Source: DATEXQ01 sp035256745 (lineage in GTDB: Bacteria > Patescibacteriota > Microgenomatia > UBA8517). Taken from it: DNA of 14,921 bases. Location of the stretch: NCBI GenBank assembly GCA_035256745.1, contig DATEXQ010000060.1, positions 1-14,921 of the forward strand, written 5' to 3'. The first letter of the stretch is position 1; each line of letters starts with the position of its first letter. A program made the position numbers and the translations under genes. Below, in pieces: positions 1-3,904 of this stretch. The notes beneath the pieces are model-generated. The model did no database searches. It was not told the DNA's origin and saw only the letters and a list, made by a program, of their open reading frames with translations.

Positions 1-1173
1 CGCAAGAGCTTCGTTGGGCTGAAATGTTTCTAGATATTTTTCTAATTCTCCTGAGCGTATCAAATTAGGACTCTCCTTCTTAGGAAATTCAAACTTACTG
101 TTTTCGCATAATCTTGCGACTCTGGCAATCAAATTTCCTAGTCCGTTTGCCAAATCGGCGTTATAAACTTCCTTGATTTTTTCAAGACTAATGTCAACAT
201 CTTCGGTCCAAGAGCCATAGCGAATGAAATAGTATCTAACCCCGTCTACACCAAATTGCTTAATCAAATCAGTTGGCCTGATTATGTTCCCGCGGGATTT
301 GCTGATTTTTTCTCCGTCCAAGGTAATAAAACCGTGGCCGTAAACCGTTTTAGGTAGTTTATAACCGGCGCTTTTGAGCATTGCAGGCCACAAAACAGAG
401 TGCCAGCGAACATTATCTTTTCCTAAAATATGAAGATCCGCCGGCCAGAAATTTGGTGCTCCCGAAATGTAATTAATTAAAGCATCAAACCATACATAAT
501 TTACCTGGCTAGGATCATTTGGGATGGGTATACCCCAAGAAACTTTTTTAATAGGTCTTGAAATAGCAATATCTTCAAGTCCCAGCTTCAAGAAACCCAG
601 CATATTTTTTCTTTGTGATTCGGGTTTAATAAAATCGGGATTTTCCGAAATATGTTTTTTTAAAAAACTTCTGTATTTAGACCACTTAAAGAAATAATTT
701 TCCTCTTTAATTTTCTCAAGTTCCCGGGTAGGATGAAGCGGGCATTTTTCGTTTACTATTTCCGAAAGATTCTTATAAGATTCGCAGCCAGTGCAGTAAA
801 AACCTTCATATTCACCCTTATAAATGTCCCCGGTTTTTTCGACTCTTTTATAAAAATTCTCAACAACTTTTATGTGATCTTCATCAGTTGTTCGGATAAA
901 ACGATCATAGGAGATGTTTAAAGCATCAAGTTGTTCTTTGTCCTTTTGGGCTATTTCATCAACAAAGTCTTTTGGCGATTTCCCCGCTGCTTTGGCAGCT
1001 TGCTCGCTTGTTCCACCATGTTCATCAGTACCGGTTAAGAAGAAAGTCTTATCTCCTATTTGTCGATGATAACGGGCAAAAACATCGGCAATTATTTTTT
1101 GGTAGGCATGACCGATATGTATTACGTCGTTTGTGTAATCTATGGCTGTTGTAATGTAAAATTTTTTGTTCAT
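1..1173 (-). CDS. metG: Methionyl-tRNA synthetase, 3' end truncated by window edge
   Basis: Class I aminoacyl-tRNA synthetase that charges tRNA-Met and initiator tRNA with methionine in the cytoplasm. I translated it by hand because it has no stop inside the window: 391 codons are visible from ATG 1173 to base 1. Seen: the HIGH signature at residues 19-22, KISKS at 289-293, and a single zinc knuckle C127-x2-C130...C144-x2-H147, the Thermus-type arrangement. The catalytic core and the start of the anticodon-binding domain (from about residue 310) are present; the rest of the C-terminus lies beyond base 1. There is no Shine-Dalgarno site before the ATG. A TATACT box ends 6 nt upstream of it, and a leader ORF plus terminator-like hairpin lies 30-130 nt upstream, described separately. 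Identity is secure; only the C-terminal extent is unknown. Confidence 0.97.
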   Translation of the reverse strand, partial: MNKKFYITTAIDYTNDVIHIGHAYQKIIADVFARYHRQIGDKTFFLTGTDEHGGTSEQAAKAAGKSPKDFVDEIAQKDKEQLDALNISYDRFIRTTDEDHIKVVENFYKRVEKTGDIYKGEYEGFYCTGCESYKNLSEIVNEKCPLHPTRELEKIKEENYFFKWSKYRSFLKKHISENPDFIKPESQRKNMLGFLKLGLEDIAISRPIKKVSWGIPIPNDPSQVNYVWFDALINYISGAPNFWPADLHILGKDNVRWHSVLWPAMLKSAGYKLPKTVYGHGFITLDGEKISKSRGNIIRPTDLIKQFGVDGVRYYFIRYGSWTEDVDISLEKIKEVYNADLANGLGNLIARVARLCENSKFEFPKKESPNLIRSGELEKYLETFQPNEALA

Positions 1174-1179
1174 GGTTTT

Positions 1180-1185
1180 AGTATA
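1180..1185 (-). promoter_or_regulatory. Possible second -10 box immediately before metG
   Basis: TATACT on the minus strand ends 6 nt before the metG ATG, so transcription from it would give a leaderless metG mRNA. There is no convincing -35 at 16-18 nt and no TG extension, so this may be chance in AT-rich DNA. If real, it would bypass the upstream attenuator. Confidence 0.3.
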
Positions 1186-1194
1186 GTCTTTTAG

Positions 1195-1221
1195 TAATAA
1201 TAAAGCCTCCTTACGGAGGCT
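1195..1221 (-). terminator. Attenuator hairpin (segments 3:4) in the metG leader
   Basis: On the minus strand GCCTCC and GGAGGC form a perfect 6-bp GC-rich stem, extended by one A-U pair, closed by a GUAA (GNRA) tetraloop and followed by UUUAUUAUUA. This is the shape of an intrinsic terminator. It ends about 30 nt before metG, so it would stop metG transcription. The U-run is interrupted by A residues, so its strength is uncertain. It could also act as the terminator of the TrpR-like gene upstream, but its 5' arm has an alternative pairing partner at 1248-1255. Confidence 0.75.
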
Positions 1222-1289
1222 AATTCCAGTACTTTACCCAATAAAAGACCTCCGTGTTAGAGAACGGTTACAATCATCATAACGGAAGT
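1213..1289 (-). promoter_or_regulatory. Mutually exclusive RNA pairings of a ribosome-mediated attenuator upstream of metG
   Basis: Segment 1 is ACUUCCGU (1289-1282), segment 2 ACGGAGGU (1255-1248), segment 3 GCCUCCGU (1220-1213). 1:2 pairs over 8 bp with one G-U. 2:3 pairs over 8 bp with one G-U. Segment 3 also forms the 5' arm of the terminator hairpin. Segment 1 is inside the leader ORF just before its two Met codons; segment 2 begins 1 nt after the stop codon. A ribosome stalled at Met8/Met9 would cover segment 1 and free 2 to pair with 3 (antitermination); a ribosome at the stop would cover segment 2 and allow 3:4 (termination). The pairings are seen in the sequence; the function is inferred from the trp/pheST model. 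Confidence 0.7.
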
Positions 1290-1301
1290 TTTTATATCCA
1301 T
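1257..1301 (-). CDS. Putative metG leader peptide, 14 residues with tandem Met codons
   Basis: A short ORF, ATG to TAA, encoding MDIKTSVMMIVTVL. It lies between a promoter and a terminator-like hairpin, directly upstream of metG. Codons 8 and 9 are AUG AUG, the residue charged by the downstream enzyme, which is how leader peptides of attenuated operons usually look (E. coli pheM, also 14 residues, precedes pheST). Its ATG is the seventh nucleotide after the -10 box, so the mRNA would probably be leaderless. There is no Shine-Dalgarno site. The stop codon is placed so that a terminating ribosome would cover the antiterminator segment. It is too short to show coding bias, so translation is inferred from architecture only. 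Confidence 0.6.
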   Translation of the reverse strand: MDIKTSVMMIVTVL

Positions 1302-1307
1302 GAGGCT

Positions 1308-1336
1308 ATTTTAGCAAAGATTTTATCTTCCAACAA
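1308..1336 (-). promoter_or_regulatory. Promoter of the metG leader transcript
   Basis: Minus-strand -35 TTGTTG (1336-1331), 17-nt spacer, and extended -10 TGCTAAAAT (hexamer 1313-1308). The -35 overlaps the last codons of the TrpR-like gene. The predicted start of transcription is at or near A1301, the first base of the leader ORF. Confidence 0.6.
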
Positions 1337-1676
1337 ATTTCTTTATTTTTTTACTCCAAAGAATAGCCCATTCCTCGGCGTCTATCTTTTTCAAGGCTTC
1401 TATAATTCCTTTCGATTTCATAAGTACGGATACTTGTGAAATTGTTGCACTTGAAGTCTTTAAATTATTAGTAATATTCGAATAGCTTCTTCCTTTTTTT
1501 AACCAGTAAGAAACCGCTAATCTTTTGGAGAACATTTCCAGCTCTTTATCGCTGAAGAAATCCTTTAAAAATGTCATCATTTCATTTAAATCATTGAAGT
1601 CAACCAAAGTTTGGGCAAAAGTTTTGACGATTTGATTTTTAAGAGAAGGATTGATTTTGGAAACTGATTTTTTCAT
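1323..1676 (-). CDS. TrpR/YerC-like helix-turn-helix DNA-binding protein
   Basis: Small (117 aa) DNA-binding protein of the Trp-repressor superfamily, closest in pattern to the YerC/YecD group. Seen: the block FLKDFFSDKELEMFSKRLAV, then a helix-turn-helix reading YSNITNNLKTSSATISQVS, as in the family's cycle of ...EIA..TGxSxATIS.V. The open frame extends to a TTG at 1730, but that TTG lies inside the -10 region of the gene's own promoter, so the ATG at 1676 is chosen. The family often acts as a local transcriptional repressor, but its ligand is not predictable here; there is no reason beyond fold to expect tryptophan. It sits between a membrane protein gene and metG, and its 3' end contains the metG leader promoter. 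Confidence 0.8.
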   Translation of the reverse strand: MKKSVSKINPSLKNQIVKTFAQTLVDFNDLNEMMTFLKDFFSDKELEMFSKRLAVSYWLKKGRSYSNITNNLKTSSATISQVSVLMKSKGIIEALKKIDAEEWAILWSKKIKKFVGR

Positions 1677-1720
1677 ATCGCCACTTTTACAAACTAAATT
1701 GGCAGGCGATTTCGTTAAGA

Positions 1721-1748
1721 AGTATAACAATTGCTAATAAGTAGTCAA
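1721..1748 (-). promoter_or_regulatory. Promoter of the TrpR-like gene
   Basis: Minus-strand -35 TTGACT (1748-1743), 16-nt spacer and extended -10 TGTTATACT (hexamer 1726-1721). Predicted start near 1714 leaves a 5' leader of about 38 nt before ATG 1676. It begins 3 nt after the stop codon of the upstream membrane gene and decides against the TTG start at 1730. Confidence 0.65.
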
Positions 1749-1751
1749 TAT

Positions 1752-2102
1752 TTAGTTTTTTGAAAGGTAGATTTCAAATGCGGTGATAATAGCAAGTATC
1801 AGAATTAGATTTAATACGTTGCCAACACCAAAATATCTAAGAACTATAAATATAAATATTCCAGAGGAAAAAAGAATACCCCTTCTGGAGTTGGCAAAAA
1901 TCAAAGAAAGAGTTAAAAAAAGCGAAATAAATAAAGATATAAAAAACAAAGGTACAGCTCCTGTTATAGAAGGATCAAAAAAATAGATGATAAGTAAAGT
2001 TGTTAGCCAGAATATAAGTGTAAGTATAAGAGTGGGAAAAAAATTTCTTCTCCTTTTAACTTTCTCGATTCTTTTTGTTTTAAGAGGTTTCACTAATTTC
2101 AT
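1752..2102 (-). CDS. Small membrane protein of unknown function
   Basis: 116 residues that I cannot assign to a family. It opens with a strongly basic N-terminus (K/R-rich through residue 19), then about four hydrophobic segments at roughly 22-42, 48-68, 75-88 and 92-112. The basic N-terminus suggests that end stays in the cytoplasm. The ATG is supported by a Shine-Dalgarno-like GAGG about 6 nt upstream. It lies upstream of the TrpR-like gene on the same strand, but that gene has its own promoter, so a shared function is not implied. It is divergent from rmuC, with 89 nt between start codons. Confidence 0.7.
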   Translation of the reverse strand: MKLVKPLKTKRIEKVKRRRNFFPTLILTLIFWLTTLLIIYFFDPSITGAVPLFFISLFISLFLTLSLIFANSRRGILFSSGIFIFIVLRYFGVGNVLNLILILAIITAFEIYLSKN

Positions 2103-2143
2103 TTTAACCTCAGCCGATTTGAAAGGAAAGTTGGTTAATGGTA

Positions 2144-2172
2144 TTGTATTTAATATTAGAATTACGTATTAA
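2144..2172 (+). promoter_or_regulatory. Candidate rmuC promoter
   Basis: -35 TTGTAT (2144-2149), 17-nt spacer, -10 TATTAA (2167-2172), placing the start about 12 nt before the ATG at 2192. No Shine-Dalgarno site follows. It is a weak match in AT-rich DNA. Confidence 0.3.
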
Positions 2173-2191
2173 AGCATTCGAGTAAATATAT

Positions 2192-3190
2192 ATGGATCCA
2201 GTAATTGTATTAGTTGTTCTTATCGCAGGATTGGTAATCATAGGATTTCTTATCAATAAAAAATTAAGCGATATATCAGAAAAACAAAAACTTTCTGATG
2301 AACTTTTGGAGATTATTAAAATGCTTCAGACAGGTTCTAAAGAAGATAGAAAAGTACTTCTTGATTCACTGCAAAAAAATACCCAGTCAATGAATGAAAG
2401 ATTGGATAATGCAGCAAGAGTAATTAGCCAGGTTCAAAGAAATATTGGAGAAATGAGTGAGATAGGACGAGGTATGAAGGATTTACAGGAGTTTTTACGT
2501 TCCCCAAAGCTTAGGGGAAATATCGGCGAACAGGTATTAAAAGAGCTTTTAGGACAGTTTTTACCAAAGTCTTCTTTTAATCTTCAATATACTTTTAAAT
2601 CAGGTGAAAAAGTTGATGCGGCAATAAAAACAACAGCAGGAATCATACCTGTAGATTCGAAATTTCCAATGGAAAATTTTAGGAAAATGGCAGGTGCCCA
2701 ATCAGATTCTGATAAAAAAGTTTTTGAAAAAGATTTCGTCAGGGATGTAAAAGCTCATGTGGATTCAATTTCCAGAAAATATATTTTGACTGAAGAGGGA
2801 ACTATTGATTATGCACTAATGTATATCCCTAGCGAGTCGGTTTACTACGAGATTGTAAATAATCCTTCACTTTTTGAATATGCCGGTTCAAAAAGAATAT
2901 TACCCGTTTCTCCTACAACCTTTTATGCTTATTTAAAGGCAATTTTAATGAGCTTTGAAGGACAAAAGATCGAACAGCAGGCAAGAGGAATTTTATCGGC
3001 TCTTCGGGCTATTCAAAAAGACTATATAAAAGTCGAAGATAATTTATCTGTTCTGCAGAAGCATTTAAATAACGCCTACAATATGATGGCAAATGTTTTT
3101 TCTTCATTTGCGCAATTGGGGCAAAAGATTTCCTCAACCAAGAATTTGGGTGACGGAGTGAAAAAAGAAACAAAGAAATTGGAAAGTTGA
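2192..3190 (+). CDS. rmuC: RmuC-family protein (putative nuclease limiting recombination)
   Basis: 332 aa. RmuC proteins are inner-membrane-anchored coiled-coil proteins with a predicted restriction-enzyme-like core; E. coli rmuC mutants show raised inversion at short inverted repeats. Seen: an N-terminal transmembrane segment (about residues 3-22), a polar helical region with coiled-coil character (25-105), then the conserved core starting near SPKLRGNIGEQVLKELL (108-124) and including GEKVDAAIK and IPVDSKFPMENF, where the aspartates, K and E expected of the family are present. It ends with a charged helical tail. It is shorter than E. coli RmuC (475 aa) mainly because the coiled coil is shorter. 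It stands alone on its strand and converges on the CBS-domain gene. Confidence 0.93.
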   Translation: MDPVIVLVVLIAGLVIIGFLINKKLSDISEKQKLSDELLEIIKMLQTGSKEDRKVLLDSLQKNTQSMNERLDNAARVISQVQRNIGEMSEIGRGMKDLQEFLRSPKLRGNIGEQVLKELLGQFLPKSSFNLQYTFKSGEKVDAAIKTTAGIIPVDSKFPMENFRKMAGAQSDSDKKVFEKDFVRDVKAHVDSISRKYILTEEGTIDYALMYIPSESVYYEIVNNPSLFEYAGSKRILPVSPTTFYAYLKAILMSFEGQKIEQQARGILSALRAIQKDYIKVEDNLSVLQKHLNNAYNMMANVFSSFAQLGQKISSTKNLGDGVKKETKKLES

Positions 3191-3199
3191 AGAAAAATA

Positions 3200-3258
3200 T
3201 GTGGTAGTTCTTCTTTTCATTTGTGTCGGCTTCAAAACGAAAAGGGTGGACTACCACA
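3200..3258. terminator. Long two-tier hairpin between convergent rmuC and the CBS gene
   Basis: Outer arms TGTGGTAGT (3200-3208) and ACTACCACA (3250-3258) are perfect complements and extend by two more pairs, one a wobble. On the minus strand an inner stem CUUUUCGUUU with AAAUGAAAAG (one G-U) caps it with a 12-nt loop. On the minus strand it is followed by TATTTTTC, so it best serves the CBS gene, whose stop is 8 nt upstream; on the plus strand CTTAATTTTA follows, giving rmuC a weaker exit. Confidence 0.7.
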
Positions 3259-3265
3259 CTTAATT

Positions 3266-3727
3266 TTACGAACGGTTGGTTAAGGTGGAGATGTACTCTT
3301 CAAGAAGAAGTGTTTGATCGTTAATCACTGCTCTCAAAATGTCCCTGACTGATAAAATTCCAGCGAAATTGCCTTGTGTGTCGAACACAGGTAGGTGTCT
3401 TATATGACCCTCATCCAAGATGATTGCACAATTCATCGCTGATGCCGTAGTGGCTGTTCTAATCAGCTCTGCTTGTGGCGTCATAACCTCTTCTATTAGA
3501 GTGGTTTTGACAGGAAGATCTTTTACCCCAACCTTTCGGGCATAGTCTCTTTCTGAAAAGATCCCCACCAGTTGTCCGTCTTGTTGTACTACAGCTAGAG
3601 CTCCAACATTTTCCTTTTGCATAAGTTCGAGGGCTTCGTAGACTGTTCTTACCGGTTCGATTGTAATTGCAGTATTGCCCAGGTTTTTCTGTTTCGATTT
3701 CAATAAGGAACTTATTGTCGTAGCCAT
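3266..3727 (-). CDS. Two-CBS-domain protein
   Basis: 153 aa, cytoplasmic, made almost entirely of a tandem CBS pair (about residues 18-75 and 80-138). CBS pairs bind adenosine nucleotides (AMP, ATP, SAM or NAD-type ligands) and act as sensors. Seen: VGALAVVQQDGQLVGIFSER and the parallel HIRHLPVFDTQGNFAGILS in the second repeat, each followed by the usual D-rich helix (RDYARKV, RDILRAV). There is no effector domain, so its target is unknown. The start is fixed by a near-perfect Shine-Dalgarno site. It is monocistronic, with its own promoter and terminator. A hand count of 3301-3600 gives 132 G+C in 300 (44%), above the roughly 30% of the neighbouring helicase gene but similar to metG, so composition alone does not prove transfer. 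Confidence 0.93.
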   Translation of the reverse strand: MATTISSLLKSKQKNLGNTAITIEPVRTVYEALELMQKENVGALAVVQQDGQLVGIFSERDYARKVGVKDLPVKTTLIEEVMTPQAELIRTATTASAMNCAIILDEGHIRHLPVFDTQGNFAGILSVRDILRAVINDQTLLLEEYISTLTNRS

Positions 3728-3730
3728 AAA

Positions 3731-3740
3731 GACCTCCTTT
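3731..3740 (-). promoter_or_regulatory. Strong Shine-Dalgarno site of the CBS gene
   Basis: AAAGGAGGTC on the minus strand ends 3 nt before ATG 3727. It is the only near-complete anti-16S match I see at a gene start in this window, where most starts have weak sites or none. Confidence 0.85.
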
Positions 3741-3770
3741 AACCTTTTAAAATATCTGCCGACAAAGTGC

Positions 3771-3787
3771 GATGCACAAAATGCATC
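3771..3787 (-). repeat. Palindrome at the predicted CBS-gene transcription start
   Basis: GATGCA-TTTTG-TGCATC, a perfect 6-bp inverted repeat with a 5-nt centre, beginning about 4 nt into the predicted transcript. It could be an operator for a dimeric repressor or a 5' stem-loop that stabilises the mRNA. The sequence does not decide between these. Confidence 0.5.
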
Positions 3788-3797
3788 CCGTGGAGGT

Positions 3798-3827
3798 ATT
3801 ATACATTTTTTAAATTGAAATTTACAA
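3798..3827 (-). promoter_or_regulatory. Promoter of the CBS gene
   Basis: Minus-strand -35 TTGTAA (3827-3822), 18-nt spacer, consensus -10 TATAAT (3803-3798). Predicted start near 3791 gives a 5' leader of about 64 nt. Confidence 0.65.
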
Positions 3828-3849
3828 AAATTGCATTTGTATTTAATAT
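3821..3849 (+). promoter_or_regulatory. Candidate promoter of the helicase-nuclease gene, sharing the -35 with the CBS promoter
   Basis: -35 TTTACA (3821-3826), 17-nt spacer, -10 TAATAT (3844-3849), about 50 nt upstream of ATG 3905. Its -35 occupies the same bases as the -35 of the divergent CBS promoter. The gene has only a weak AAAAGG ahead of its ATG. Confidence 0.4.
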
Positions 3850-3904
3850 TTTAGGAACGGCTGATTTAATTTTTTAGATTTTTTACTTAATATCTAAAAG
3901 GTTC

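Noticed and set aside
1174..1320. T-box or SAM riboswitch upstream of metG
   Set aside because: No T-box core (AGGGTGG...CGCG) and no SAM-I, SAM-II or SAM-III layout can be seen; the leader is too short for a T-box, and the leader-peptide model explains more of it.
1677..1730. TTG start at 1730 for the TrpR-like gene (135 aa)
   Set aside because: The TTG is within the predicted -10 region, so it would not be on the mRNA; ATG 1676 fits the family length.
3266..3727. CBS gene as a recent horizontal acquisition on grounds of higher G+C
   Set aside because: metG has similar G+C by hand count of 241-360 (52/120), so composition reflects gene class as well as origin.
3732..3797. ACCTCC at 3797-3792 (minus strand) pairing with the CBS gene's GGAGGT Shine-Dalgarno to hide it
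   Set aside because: ACCTCC follows TATAAT directly and so falls in the -6 to -1 stretch, probably not in the transcript. It would need a start upstream of the one predicted.
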